Shown: positions 52,841-61,122, numbered from the stretch's first letter. The stretch: DNA of 64,000 bases from Desulfobacteraceae bacterium (GCA_016744295.1 JADGEQ010000006.1:1-64000), one strand, 5' to 3'. The notes: generated by a model from the letters alone, not told the origin. Program-made: numbers and translations.

Positions 52841-53259
52841 TTAACCATTCTCCTCATTTCTTTTTTCTGCTGACGTTTTTGATGAATCACCATCATCTGG
52901 ACCAGTTTCTGGAGTTCCGAAACTTCCAACCACTGGGCGGCTTCTACATTAAAGCGCCTTTTCGCAATACTATCCACATACGCCCAGGACTTATCCATAT
53001 CCAAAATAATGGCCTCAAGTTTTTTCATAAGAGGCTGTTTCCGGTTGGGCAAATTGTTGACTTTGCGTTTTGCCCGGGTCTTTGATTTTGTCTTAAAGCC
53101 CAGTTGTTCAAAGTGATTTATTACGATTGAAAATGTCTTATTATTTAGATCTTTTGATGATTCCACTCCCACGCTCCCGAGCAGATCCCGGTATTCATCA
53201 TCGGTCATACCAACTTGCTTTTTTGCTATATGGATAATAGCCAACTGATTTCTGTTCAT
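52837..53259 (-). CDS. gemA: GemA / gp16 family protein
   Basis: A 140-aa protein of the Mu gp16/GemA family (DUF1018): LAIIHIAKKQVGMTDDEYRD, LLGSVGVESSKDLNNKTF, VINHFEQLGF. GemA of Mu changes host gyrase-related expression and supercoiling. AGGAGG stands before the ATG at 53259; the longer frame to 53352 overlaps the short gene described next. Confidence 0.88.
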   Translation of the reverse strand: MNRNQLAIIHIAKKQVGMTDDEYRDLLGSVGVESSKDLNNKTFSIVINHFEQLGFKTKSKTRAKRKVNNLPNRKQPLMKKLEAIILDMDKSWAYVDSIAKRRFNVEAAQWLEVSELQKLVQMMVIHQKRQQKKEMRRMVK

Positions 53260-53372
53260 ATGATTCCCTCCTGTCCGCACCACCAGAAAATGTAATATAA
53301 AAACCAAAACATGATCGCATCGTTCCAAGGCCCCAGAGAAAAGGTGCCCCAATTCATTATAAAATCGACCAT
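53256..53372 (-). CDS. 38-aa hydrophobic small protein
   Basis: A 38-codon frame begins at ATG 53372, one base after the stop of the upstream gene, and its TGA overlaps the GemA ATG (ATGA). It reads MVDFIMNWGTFSLGPWNDAI followed by a strongly hydrophobic, Trp-rich end (MFWFLYYIFWWC), so one membrane segment. The tight spacing on both sides supports translation. No family known. Confidence 0.5.
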   Translation of the reverse strand: MVDFIMNWGTFSLGPWNDAIMFWFLYYIFWWCGQEGII

Positions 53373-53373
53373 A

Positions 53374-53754
53374 TCAAGCCGCCTTCACCGGAGAACACTT
53401 GGAGCAAGGTTCATCAGCTCCACAGACATATTGGCACTCTTCATTCTCAGTATGCTGCTTTGAATGAGGACACTCATCCCATGATTCGCAATCACGGTCT
53501 TTGCATTCCACCAGGCGAGATACTTGCCCCAACCATGCAGCCGCTTTTCTGGCATGGCATTCTCCAATTTGGTTGAGAATATCCAACCGAATCTCCAGCA
53601 GCTCACCGATGGTCATTTCTTTTATATCTTGCTCAGGGCTAATGTGGGCCGCTATCCCTGTCGTTATCTCATAGGGCATGGCTACAATTGATCCAATAGT
53701 CCGGACAATGCCAAGCAGCTCCAGATGGTTGGAATCATAGAAATCAGTTTCCAT
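53374..53754 (-). CDS. Phage protein with Cys-rich C-terminus
   Basis: A 126-aa protein. The N-terminal two thirds are helical (LLEIRLDILNQIGECHARKA); the last 45 residues contain ten or so cysteines (CKDRDCESWDECPHSK, CQYVCGADEPCSKC), probably metal-binding. It overlaps the end of the zinc-ribbon gene upstream by 11 bases. Confidence 0.6.
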   Translation of the reverse strand: METDFYDSNHLELLGIVRTIGSIVAMPYEITTGIAAHISPEQDIKEMTIGELLEIRLDILNQIGECHARKAAAWLGQVSRLVECKDRDCESWDECPHSKQHTENEECQYVCGADEPCSKCSPVKAA

Positions 53755-53989
53755 CAGATTCTCCTGTTTCCATGATCGGCCGGTTTACCTTCCCCAGTCT
53801 CAACATCCCCTTCTTGTTAAAATCCCAGTTGTCGGCAGGAAAAACTGCACCTGATGCACATTTCGGGCATGGTTTACCAGTGTTGGAAGCATCCCATAGA
53901 TGCCCGCAATCATGTTCAAGACAGACCATGGTAGTCATGAATGCTGGCTTCTTGTTCTTAAGCCATCCTGTGGTGGTTCTGTGATTCAT
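53744..53989 (-). CDS. Zinc-ribbon phage protein
   Basis: An 81-aa protein with CLEHDCGHLWDAS and KPCPKCASG, a rubredoxin-like zinc ribbon. AAAGGAG stands five bases before the ATG at 53989; the frame runs on upstream to 54085 but through a hairpin. Unknown function. Confidence 0.6.
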   Translation of the reverse strand: MNHRTTTGWLKNKKPAFMTTMVCLEHDCGHLWDASNTGKPCPKCASGAVFPADNWDFNKKGMLRLGKVNRPIMETGESDGN

Positions 53990-54001
53990 GCTTTCTCCTT
54001 T

Positions 54002-54038
54002 ATTGACAATGCCAGCCATGGCGGCTAACATTGTCAAT
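54002..54038. other. Hairpin between wHTH gene and zinc-ribbon gene
   Basis: ATTGACAATG (54002-54011) and CATTGTCAAT (54029-54038) form a perfect 10-bp stem around 17 bases, without a T tract. Perhaps an mRNA processing or operator site. Confidence 0.55.
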
Positions 54039-54068
54039 GCAATCCGTTTGGTTGCGTTATGGCCTGGA

Positions 54069-54692
54069 TCACGATGTGCCAGCATCGCCAGGCCTATTCT
54101 TTATTTCAAATTTTTCCATGGGCGTTGCCCAGTATTCTCCGCTATTTGGATCAAACACATAAAAGGTCCTTCCCATCAAAGGGGCTTCTACGCCTGCTTT
54201 TTCAGTCAAGGTGTAAACCTTTGGATAGCAGCCATCATATTGTTTGTTCTTTTTTTCTTTCATCCGTTTTGAATCCAGAAACCCGGCCCGGCTTAGCAAT
54301 GATACATACTGATTTGTTGTGGTTCGATTGGCCAGATTCAGTTCTTGCAGTTCAAGTAATTTGAAAGTTTTCAATTCTTTGATGGCAACCCATAGTCGGT
54401 GCTCAGGACGTTCCTTGGCAATTCGCTTATTTTTCTGACCACCGCCAAGCGCATTAATCACTGATTCTTTAGGGGTATTGGGATCAAACTGCCGTTTGCC
54501 TTCCTGGGTCAACCTCCATAATTTTTCTGTTTTGCCGCCAAGGCCTGCACGTTTGATAAACCCATCTTTCTCATAGGCCTTCACTTTGCCAAAAACATAA
54601 GACTGGCTTAAGGCGGTCTGACGCTGTAGCAAAGCATAGGAAAACGTTCTGTTCACAACCATTGCCCGTTGTAACAAAACAACCTTTTTCAT
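54069..54692 (-). CDS. Phage winged-helix protein
   Basis: A 207-aa protein with two helix-turn-helix-like regions: TALSQSYVFGKVKAYEKDGF and KRAGLGGKTEKLWRLTQEGK (about 28-70), and NLANRTTTNQYVSLLSRAGF (about 120-140). It directly follows B and overlaps it by four bases. In Mu the corresponding position is held by early regulatory genes; its DNA target is unknown. Confidence 0.65.
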   Translation of the reverse strand: MKKVVLLQRAMVVNRTFSYALLQRQTALSQSYVFGKVKAYEKDGFIKRAGLGGKTEKLWRLTQEGKRQFDPNTPKESVINALGGGQKNKRIAKERPEHRLWVAIKELKTFKLLELQELNLANRTTTNQYVSLLSRAGFLDSKRMKEKKNKQYDGCYPKVYTLTEKAGVEAPLMGRTFYVFDPNSGEYWATPMEKFEIKNRPGDAGTS

Positions 54693-55411
54693 TTGTAAAA
54701 CCTCTCTGCTTTCGGTTTTGCAAGCAGATCGTCAGGCAAATCCTTAGCGATATCTGGGGAAATTTCTTTTATGTTATTGGCTTTAGATATCCCTTCCAAT
54801 ATGGCCATATAATGAACTAAAAACCCAAAGCTTCCCTTGCTTTTATTTACCAAGATCCTTGCAGCCTCTGGTAATATTTTTAGGCCGCAGTTTTTAGCCC
54901 CGAACATGATTACGTCTTCATCAAGCAAAGGCCCAAACTCAACTGCCCTGGTTATCCTCCGCCAAATTCTGGTCCGTGACTTAATTTGTGCATAAATACT
55001 TGGTTCCCCAATCAATACGATGGGACGCCCGGATTCATCATGGATATCTCGTAAATGTTCAATAAGCTTAACACTCAGCCGATCAGCTTCATCAATAAGG
55101 AGTAGTTTTTCGCTGTTATCTAATTCTTCAATGATGACTCTCTTGGCAAGATCCATCCGGCCTGGCCGCATACCGTTCAATTTCTCACAAATCGTGGACA
55201 ACATGGTCATGGGTGTCCAGTCTTCATAAGCTCGGATATAAACCGCATTCTCATTCCGGGTGGCATAGGTCGTGGCACATTCGCTCTTACCCCGTCCGGC
55301 ATAACCCCAGGCCAACATCAATCCAGGCTGACCCTTTTCAATGTCAGACACAAAGCTGACCGCGTCCCAAAAGGCCATGACCCGGCTGGTTTCAATGAAT
55401 ACGTTTTTCAT
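54689..55411 (-). CDS. B: Transposition ATPase B (MuB-like)
   Basis: A 240-aa AAA+ ATPase. Walker A GYAGRGKSE (36-44), Walker B LLLIDEAD (103-110), sensor-like VLIGEPSI, and an Arg-rich RTRIWRRIT. MuB binds DNA, selects targets and stimulates the transposase. It is shorter than Mu B (312 aa) because the N-terminal wHTH of Mu B is absent, as in many relatives. AAGGAG precedes the ATG. Confidence 0.92.
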   Translation of the reverse strand: MKNVFIETSRVMAFWDAVSFVSDIEKGQPGLMLAWGYAGRGKSECATTYATRNENAVYIRAYEDWTPMTMLSTICEKLNGMRPGRMDLAKRVIIEELDNSEKLLLIDEADRLSVKLIEHLRDIHDESGRPIVLIGEPSIYAQIKSRTRIWRRITRAVEFGPLLDEDVIMFGAKNCGLKILPEAARILVNKSKGSFGFLVHYMAILEGISKANNIKEISPDIAKDLPDDLLAKPKAERFYK

Positions 55412-55422
55412 GCAATCTCCTT

Positions 55423-57564
55423 TTAATTAAGGTCAAAGACCAGTTTCAAATCTTCAAACCGCTGCCGGTAATTCTCAAACTCCGGAAGGGATTCAAATTG
55501 TTCCATGAATATTTCATCAACTCTCTCGGGTTCCCGGCCATGCTCATAAATCAGCCGGAAAACCCATTCATAATGTTCCAGGCCGGATGCCCAATACTTT
55601 GGGCGTAGAATATCGGGTTCAATATCCTTTTCAGCCTCAGCCTTTTCCATAATCAACTCAAGCCGCCTGGTCTCTTTGTCAGAAAGCGTTTCCTGTGCGT
55701 CTGAATCCTGTTTTTTATTTGTTTTCCCGGGTGATGGCAGGATAGGTGTTTTCTCATTGTTTGCTGAAAAGGGCAGAATATTCAGGCTATCCTGGGCATT
55801 CTTGTCCACGCCTATTTCTTCCAGTTGCTTCCTTGTGTTTTTGGCAAGGCGGGCCTGGCGTTTGTTTTCAGAAATGACATGATCCAGGGCTACCTGGTCT
55901 CCAAACAATCGGGCCAACGGATGGCATGCTTGGACCGGATAGGCTTCTCCAAGATAGATACCGTCCTTTGTATAGCACCATATTTTTCTTAAATCCGCTG
56001 TGTCTACCGCTGCCCATATGGGTTCCTTGCTGCTCAAATTATGAAGGCAGTCGGATTCATAATCAATATTCCACAATTTTACCCGGCAGTGGCGTGGTAA
56101 GACCTCTTTTCGTAATAGAAAATCATAATTAAGCTGTATTGGATCAATACCCGGTCCCCGGTTGGGCAGGAATATATCGGCAGGGGGGGCAGGCAGATCG
56201 CTATGGGGCTGTTGTCCATACCATTGGAAATACCTATCAATGACTACAGCCGCTTCACGAAGATTTGGCACCCAGTTTTGTGTCCGAGCCTCGTGCCAGG
56301 CTTTCTGGAATTTCTCATTCCTGTGCATCCAGGGCGGTTTTGTTGCGATGGAATCACCGCAATAAGAGGGCATCATGAACTCAAGCTGGCCTTGAAACGT
56401 CTTGAAAAATCGTTCCACAACCTTGGCCCTGCCATTGTACGGCTTTGCAAACATTACAGCCGTTCCCACCCTGGCATATAACCCGGTCATTTCTGAAAAA
56501 TCAGGGTCCGTTTTTGTGAAGAGCTTCGACTTGAACGCTCGCCCATTGTCGAGATATACAGAATCAGGATATCTGCCCAGGGCTTCAGCTGAATTTCTAA
56601 ATGCACTCAAGATACCGTACTGATCCTCTGACGGCATAATATGCCACCCGCATGGATATCTTGATGCCCAGTCGAAAAAGACAATTAATGTCATCCTACA
56701 AGGCATCCCGGTCTCGGGATGAAGGATTTTAAAGTTTAAGGTTTTGCCGTCTGCAACCAGACATTGACCCACTTTCAGCAAGCTGGCATCCCTTGTAATA
56801 TAAGGGCCATACTTATCCTGATACATTTTCATTCCCTCCCTTGCCATGCAGATAACCCCTGCATTGTATTTTTCATAATCCTTGAGCCAGCGCCGGAAGA
56901 TACTTTCACCCACATTTTCAGGTGTTTCCTGTTCTTCCAAGGTTAGCTTTGCCATTTTTGTTGCCATGGTCACGCTCGGCTTGTGTGGATGCAGATAACA
57001 TTTTAAAAACACAGCTTTGGCCGTTTCAGACAGCTTCCTGCCCTTATATTTGTTGCTGCCGTGCATTTTCCAACCACCCCGGCCATCACAGAGCGCCAGG
57101 TAATTATTATCGTTATTCCGCAATTTCTTATCCAGGGCCTCCAGAGTCTTTTGCTGGATTTCACCGATCACAGAAAAAATCTGGGGCATCAGAACCCCTG
57201 CATTGTAAGCCAGTAAAAAAGCCGTGGCCGCCTCGGCTTTTTGCCCCCATCCTGCACGCTCTTTTGACAGCCGGAAGGCATGGACCAGGTTATACTTGGC
57301 CAGGCCAACTTTGTTTGACCGTTTGGGCACAGGGGTGTCATGGATCACGGCAGGAAGTCCGGCATTACCGGTGACAGTCTCCCTTAGCACAAGGTTTTGC
57401 TGAACCTCGACCGGTAACAGGTCCCGGATAAAAAATAACTCGCTGCCACCTTGTTTTTGTTTCTTTATCACTGGCCAGTTATCTTTGACCGCCTTAAGGC
57501 TCACTGCCTTTGTCCCGAGGTCAATAGATTCGGCCACCTGTGATATCGGTACCAATGCGTTCAT
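55423..57564 (-). CDS. A: Transposase A (MuA-like DDE recombinase)
   Basis: A 713-aa transposase. The N-terminus (1-60) is a Mu-type winged-helix DNA-binding domain (VPISQVAESIDLGTKAVSLK). The catalytic RNase-H fold carries Asp272 (QCLVADGKTLNF), Asp339 (VYLDNGRAF) and Glu384 (KVVERFFKTF), matching D269/D336/E392 of MuA. A beta-barrel C-terminal part (about 470-560) and a basic C-terminal tail follow. It should cut and join the TGT/ACA ends described for this prophage and generate 5-bp duplications. Eleven bases separate it from B. Confidence 0.95.
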   Translation of the reverse strand: MNALVPISQVAESIDLGTKAVSLKAVKDNWPVIKKQKQGGSELFFIRDLLPVEVQQNLVLRETVTGNAGLPAVIHDTPVPKRSNKVGLAKYNLVHAFRLSKERAGWGQKAEAATAFLLAYNAGVLMPQIFSVIGEIQQKTLEALDKKLRNNDNNYLALCDGRGGWKMHGSNKYKGRKLSETAKAVFLKCYLHPHKPSVTMATKMAKLTLEEQETPENVGESIFRRWLKDYEKYNAGVICMAREGMKMYQDKYGPYITRDASLLKVGQCLVADGKTLNFKILHPETGMPCRMTLIVFFDWASRYPCGWHIMPSEDQYGILSAFRNSAEALGRYPDSVYLDNGRAFKSKLFTKTDPDFSEMTGLYARVGTAVMFAKPYNGRAKVVERFFKTFQGQLEFMMPSYCGDSIATKPPWMHRNEKFQKAWHEARTQNWVPNLREAAVVIDRYFQWYGQQPHSDLPAPPADIFLPNRGPGIDPIQLNYDFLLRKEVLPRHCRVKLWNIDYESDCLHNLSSKEPIWAAVDTADLRKIWCYTKDGIYLGEAYPVQACHPLARLFGDQVALDHVISENKRQARLAKNTRKQLEEIGVDKNAQDSLNILPFSANNEKTPILPSPGKTNKKQDSDAQETLSDKETRRLELIMEKAEAEKDIEPDILRPKYWASGLEHYEWVFRLIYEHGREPERVDEIFMEQFESLPEFENYRQRFEDLKLVFDLN

Positions 57565-57573
57565 GATTCCCTC

Positions 57574-58437
57574 CTAGTCCTCGCTTTTAATAATTTTGAT
57601 TAATCCGTCAAGATGCTTGATAACTTCTGTTTTCTTCATGGATGTCCAACCATTGTTCTGCTCTTCCACAACGATATCCAGCAGTACCTGGTACTGCTTT
57701 TTAAACATGGTGGTGACCAGGGCAGTTGTTTCAACTGCCTTTCTAACTTCTTGAGTTTTCTTTTTTACAACCGATCCCTGAACCTCTTTCACAGCCTTAT
57801 TGATGAGGGCTGCGGTTAGCTTTGCTTTGGGATCTTGATTTAGTTTTTCCAGGACGATTCCCCAGGCCTTGACCTGGTCATCCGGGTTTTTCAATTTTGT
57901 CAGGGGGCGGGTCTGAGCTTCGTTGATGGGGAGGATGATTTCTGTTCGCCCAGGAGAGTCCGCAGGTTGGGAATGCTTTTCACACAAGCCTTCAGGTCTA
58001 GTGCATTTGCCTGGCTCCCCGGGGATCTTAACGCCTTTGGTCTTGTTAGTCAGGGCTTCCCTAAACCCACAATCCGTGCATTTTTCTTCCTGCTGGTCCG
58101 GGATCTCTTCGGAGGGTGTTTCTAAAATGTCTGCAATTGCAGACATTTTAGAAGTCAACAACGTGACTGTTTCATAGCCACCTATTTGTTGATAGGCATA
58201 ACCTCTGCTCAAATCCCAGGCTTCCTTACAATATTTTTCAAAGGTATAACCGGGATATGCTTCCCGATATAAACGGTTATTATTGATATCAGCCAACGCC
58301 CTACCGACCTCCATGAAAGTGCTAAGGCCCTTATGAATAATGCTCTCACAAGAGTCAAACCGGTCACGTTCTGAATCTGTCAAATGTTCGGTAATATCCT
58401 TGCCTTCATGAATCAATTCAGCCAGTGTTTCTGCCAT
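57574..58437 (-). CDS. Early phage protein with linker zinc-binding segment
   Basis: A 287-aa protein. The N-terminal half has the pattern GLSTFMEVGRALADINNNRL, then YTFEKYCKEAWDLSRGYAYQ, seen in DUF3102-like/KilA-neighbour proteins; the middle holds CTDCGFREAL and GKCTRPEGLC, a probable zinc site; then INEAQTRPLTKL (a ParB-like replication-protein motif). Its codons for SKMSAIADILE are built on a perfect 34-bp palindrome (58120-58153). Overlaps the upstream stop by one base. Possible role in phage DNA maintenance. Confidence 0.65.
   Translation of the reverse strand: MAETLAELIHEGKDITEHLTDSERDRFDSCESIIHKGLSTFMEVGRALADINNNRLYREAYPGYTFEKYCKEAWDLSRGYAYQQIGGYETVTLLTSKMSAIADILETPSEEIPDQQEEKCTDCGFREALTNKTKGVKIPGEPGKCTRPEGLCEKHSQPADSPGRTEIILPINEAQTRPLTKLKNPDDQVKAWGIVLEKLNQDPKAKLTAALINKAVKEVQGSVVKKKTQEVRKAVETTALVTTMFKKQYQVLLDIVVEEQNNGWTSMKKTEVIKHLDGLIKIIKSED
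58120..58153. repeat. Perfect 34-bp palindrome inside coding sequence
   Basis: Two 17-base arms meet at 58136/58137 without spacer; the centre reads TGTCTGCAATTGCAGACA. It lies in the linker before the zinc-binding segment of the 287-aa protein, and the reading frame is maintained through it. Confidence 0.95.
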
Positions 58438-58985
58438 TACATTCTCCCTATACTTTTCTCAAGGCTCTGGGCCTTCTGCCTGAACTCCTGAGCTCTGTGT
58501 TTCATAAATTTTCTGGATTCTTCCCCTGAAACCACATGAGCCCCAACCGCCCCCAGAATAGCGTTTACAACGCCAAAGCCTTTGCAGACATGCTGAAATG
58601 CATACAGATAATAACTGTCCAGGGGATAGTTGATGGGATCGTAAATCATTTTGTCCAGCATCGCCTTGCTCAGGGGCTTTCGACAAAGGGGTGGGGTTTG
58701 CTTGTATCGTTCCTGTGTTCTGCCCAGATATGCATTGACCTGGTCGCAGACAATTTCCCGGCTGACCCCCATGGCCCGGAGCTCCTGTTTCAACGCAATG
58801 GCAATCTCATGGCAAAGCTCAAATTCATTCTCCATTTCATGCTGGACCGGCCCCATACTGATCATATTGTCCAGGGCCTCTCCCATCTCTTTGTATTCCT
58901 TCAGCACTTCGCTTACATCATCTTGAAAACTAAAACCGGGTAACGGGGGCTGGTCCTTAAATTGGTCCTTCTTTTTCCGAGGCAT
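58437..58985 (-). CDS. Early phage protein, unknown
   Basis: A 182-aa soluble protein: FQDDVSEVLKEYKEMGEALD, NEFELCHEIAIALKQELRAM, YPLDSYYLYAFQHVCKGFGV, with a charged helical end. It is the typical 'DUF of early Mu-like operon' located between ner and A, but I cannot name the family. AAAGGA precedes the ATG. Confidence 0.65.
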   Translation of the reverse strand: MPRKKKDQFKDQPPLPGFSFQDDVSEVLKEYKEMGEALDNMISMGPVQHEMENEFELCHEIAIALKQELRAMGVSREIVCDQVNAYLGRTQERYKQTPPLCRKPLSKAMLDKMIYDPINYPLDSYYLYAFQHVCKGFGVVNAILGAVGAHVVSGEESRKFMKHRAQEFRQKAQSLEKSIGRM

Positions 58986-59000
58986 GGCATTTCCTTTCCA

Positions 59001-59183
59001 CTATCGCTTTTTGGGACATAGCTGTGATAGTGATTTTGGTTGTGGATTTAGGGAATTTACAGTGAAATTTAATGAATCGATAGACATTGAATTATTCAAA
59101 TTCCAGGCGTATTCTTTCTCCATGGTTGATGAATTCAACGTATTTAATAAGGAAGGAGGTTGAATTTTGAATGAATTTGACAT
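59001..59183 (-). CDS. Possible 60-aa early protein
   Basis: A 60-codon frame between Ner and the 182-aa gene, low in structure and Ser/Asn-rich (SLLNTLNSSTMEKEYAWNLN). No ribosome-binding site is seen. An inverted repeat CACTATC...GATAGTG (59000-59033) overlaps its end. It may equally be leader sequence of the early operon. Confidence 0.3.
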   Translation of the reverse strand: MSNSFKIQPPSLLNTLNSSTMEKEYAWNLNNSMSIDSLNFTVNSLNPQPKSLSQLCPKKR

Positions 59184-59204
59184 AATGATATCTTAGGTTC
59201 CGGG

Positions 59205-59465
59205 TTAAGCAGCCTGATGGTGGAGCCGGGTAAGAGGACGGCCAGGTTTAGTTGGATTATCCCTGACCATCCAGATATCTTCCACAGGCCGTCCGATTTT
59301 GCTGGCAATATAGCAGCGGACGTTGTGACTGGTGCTTTTGTTGTGGATAACCAGATTGACACAAGGTTGGGAAACATTGCAGGCATCGGCAACCATCACT
59401 TGGGTATAACCGATATTGTCCAGTGCATGTTTGATTTCCCTTGGGGTCATGATTTTGCAGTTCAA
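59205..59465 (-). CDS. Ner-like DNA-binding protein
   Basis: An 86-aa helix-turn-helix protein: MTPREIKHALDNIGYTQVMV and ADACNVSQPCVNLVIHNKST, followed by ASKIGRPVEDIWM, the pattern of Ner/Nlp-type phage proteins. It starts with TTG; AGGAG stands six bases upstream, which decides the start over an internal ATG. In Mu, Ner turns down both the early and repressor promoters. It is divergent from the repressor. Confidence 0.8.
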   Translation of the reverse strand: MNCKIMTPREIKHALDNIGYTQVMVADACNVSQPCVNLVIHNKSTSHNVRCYIASKIGRPVEDIWMVRDNPTKPGRPLTRLHHQAA

Positions 59466-59537
59466 TTGTGACTCCTTTTTTAAGGGGTTTAAAAATAAGT
59501 TATATGATTAAGCTATTAGGTATATAAGTTAACTATA
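59466..59537. promoter_or_regulatory. Repressor/early divergent control region
   Basis: AT-rich 72-bp region between ner (minus) and repressor (plus). It holds AAGTTAT- and AAGTTAAC-type repeats, and TTAACTATAGTGAA (59529-59542), which recurs at 59728-59741. These are candidate operators for repressor and Ner; no individual promoter is certain. Confidence 0.5.
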
Positions 59538-60077
59538 GTGAATATGTCAATAAAAAAATTAACTGAAGATAATAATTTTCCAAAACGACTGAGCTTTTTA
59601 ATCAAAAAACGATTAGGAATTACTCAAGCATCCTTTTGTAAAAACATTGGAATAACAACTGGTTATTTATCGATGATCATATCAGGAAAACGGGGACCAT
59701 CAGCCGATTTAATAGCCGGTATTTATCTTAACTATAGTGAACATATGACTTGGCTGCTAACAGGGAAAGAGGCGACTTCTGATTTATCAAACGACACTAA
59801 GGTCGTCATTAAACACCAAAATTTAGTCAAGAACTTCAAAAATCCTGAAAGAGGTTTGTGTTGGAATGAACGTTTGATTGATATAGAGGATGCCAGCGAA
59901 GATTTGTGTGAAAAAGTAGATATCTACCTTCGAGGTGTTCACGATGCTGCTAAGGTTATGAAAGATACAAAATTGGGAAACTACTCTGCCCCCAGTTCTG
60001 GTGCCACAGACACGATGAGCAACCGGAAAAAACCAAAACTGCCGAAAGGGGCAAAGAAGAACGGGACCAGCGGATAA
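59538..60077 (+). CDS. Phage repressor, XRE helix-turn-helix
   Basis: A 179-aa protein beginning GTG (59538). An XRE helix-turn-helix occupies residues 28-70 (GITQASFCKNIGITTGYLSM; IISGKRGPSADLIAGI), followed by a helical region (SEDLCEKVDIYLRGVHDAAK) and a Lys/Pro-rich tail. It is divergent from ner, the classical place of the Mu c repressor. The next frame (to 60394) reads on in coherent protein from inside this gene's tail, and a six-A run at 60027-60032 may be the site of a frameshift that cut an originally longer repressor. Confidence 0.8.
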   Translation: MNMSIKKLTEDNNFPKRLSFLIKKRLGITQASFCKNIGITTGYLSMIISGKRGPSADLIAGIYLNYSEHMTWLLTGKEATSDLSNDTKVVIKHQNLVKNFKNPERGLCWNERLIDIEDASEDLCEKVDIYLRGVHDAAKVMKDTKLGNYSAPSSGATDTMSNRKKPKLPKGAKKNGTSG

Positions 60078-60130
60078 TTAGGCCGGAATCCCTGCTTTAT
60101 AAACCGGAGGATACTGTCGTATGGACAGAT

Positions 60131-60394
60131 ATGGAAGGTCGAATTTTGGAATTGATGAACAGCACCCATGAGGATCCTGATTCATTGATCAGCAAATTCA
60201 TTCAAACCCTGATCCTTGATGGATTTATCGAAAGTTTCAACCAGTCCTGTCTAAAGATTGTGGCCGGAAGTGGCCCTCAAAATTTTGTCTGTCTGGTGAA
60301 TTTCACAGGCCAAATGGAAGCCCGTCAGTGCCGGGTCCTCAAACATGGTCAGGGTTTTTTAATAGTCAACCATAAAATCAACTATCTGTACTAA
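60131..60394 (+). CDS. 87-aa protein behind repressor, possibly repressor C-part
   Basis: An 87-aa protein (MEGRILELMNSTHEDPDSLI, FVCLVNFTGQMEARQCRVL) of unknown family. The frame is open and protein-like upstream to about 60017 without any start codon (ESLLYKPEDTVVWTD in front of the ATG). So it is either an independent gene with a poor start, or the end of a repressor in which one A has been lost from the A run at 60027-60032. Confidence 0.45.
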   Translation: MEGRILELMNSTHEDPDSLISKFIQTLILDGFIESFNQSCLKIVAGSGPQNFVCLVNFTGQMEARQCRVLKHGQGFLIVNHKINYLY

Positions 60395-60410
60395 TTGGAA
60401 TGCTTGCATA

Positions 60411-60698
60411 ATGACTGAGCTCCACATACCAACCCTAAGACTGATAGCTGAAAGACAACACCGGGAGACTGGCCAGATCAGCTCTGAAATTCTGGATAGC
60501 ATCATTGAAGACTGGGGCATAGACTTGACCCCTTTTAAAGATCCCAAAAGAGCAAAAGATCTTTGGCGAATGCTCATGACGCTTTATCTAATAGCACCAC
60601 GGGTATACGAACGCACTTGTGGCTACATAGAAGGTATGCACGCTGCGGTCATGGCAAAAAAAGAAGGAGGGAATGATATCCCGGATATAGTGGCATAA
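60411..60698 (+). CDS. Phage protein near left end, unknown
   Basis: A 95-aa, helical protein (HIPTLRLIAERQHRETGQIS; PKRAKDLWRMLMTLYLIAPR). A second frame, open 60677-60826 (YRHLDRITYCRCFVTRYGKY then YLIHGWKMADTQPLDIRQ), follows in the -1 frame without a normal start and also looks like real protein. Family unknown. Transcribed in the repressor direction. Confidence 0.55.
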   Translation: MTELHIPTLRLIAERQHRETGQISSEILDSIIEDWGIDLTPFKDPKRAKDLWRMLMTLYLIAPRVYERTCGYIEGMHAAVMAKKEGGNDIPDIVA

Positions 60699-60909
60699 CA
60701 TACCGTCATCTGGACCGCATAACTTACTGCCGATGTTTTGTGACTCGCTACGGTAAGTACTATTTAATCCATGGCTGGAAAATGGCGGACACCCAGCCAC
60801 TGGACATCCGGCAATATAGGAAATAAAGAATTCTAAAATCAAGGAAATCACACTCCCCGGCCTATCAAAAAAGGGGCTTTCTAAAATCTAATTTCTAAAA
60901 GGACTTTCT

Positions 60910-61017
60910 ATGACACTCACCGACCGTATTGAAGCTTTTTGTAATCTTATAATAGATCTTTCTAAGTTTATTTTCTTGCTATTCTTTTTAGGACTGTTTC
61001 TCTACATTTTTATATAA
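60910..61017 (+). CDS. 35-aa single-membrane-segment protein
   Basis: ATG at 60910 is preceded by AAAAGGA with a six-base spacer. The product is MTLTDRIEAFCNLIIDLSKF followed by a hydrophobic stretch (IFLLFFLGLFLYIF), ending at 61017. It fits a small inner-membrane peptide. Located between the phage repressor region and the SLATT-like gene, on the same strand. Confidence 0.6.
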   Translation: MTLTDRIEAFCNLIIDLSKFIFLLFFLGLFLYIFI

Positions 61018-61032
61018 GGCCTAACAGCAGAT

Positions 61033-61122
61033 ATGCTCCATATGGATCCAGTAAAAATAAAACTACGCCCCCAGCCCCAGAATGATTACACCTTCTGTCA
61101 GGAACAGGAGACCATACGATAG
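61033..61122 (+). CDS. Possible 29-aa peptide
   Basis: ATG at 61033 to TAG at 61120; MLHMDPVKIKLRPQPQNDYT then FCQEQETIR. No clear ribosome-binding site, so low confidence. It starts 15 bases behind the 35-aa membrane gene. Confidence 0.25.
   Translation: MLHMDPVKIKLRPQPQNDYTFCQEQETIR

Noticed and set aside
58120..58153. Palindrome as a transcription terminator
   Set aside because: Inside an intact reading frame, no T tract on the transcribed strand and centre without loop.
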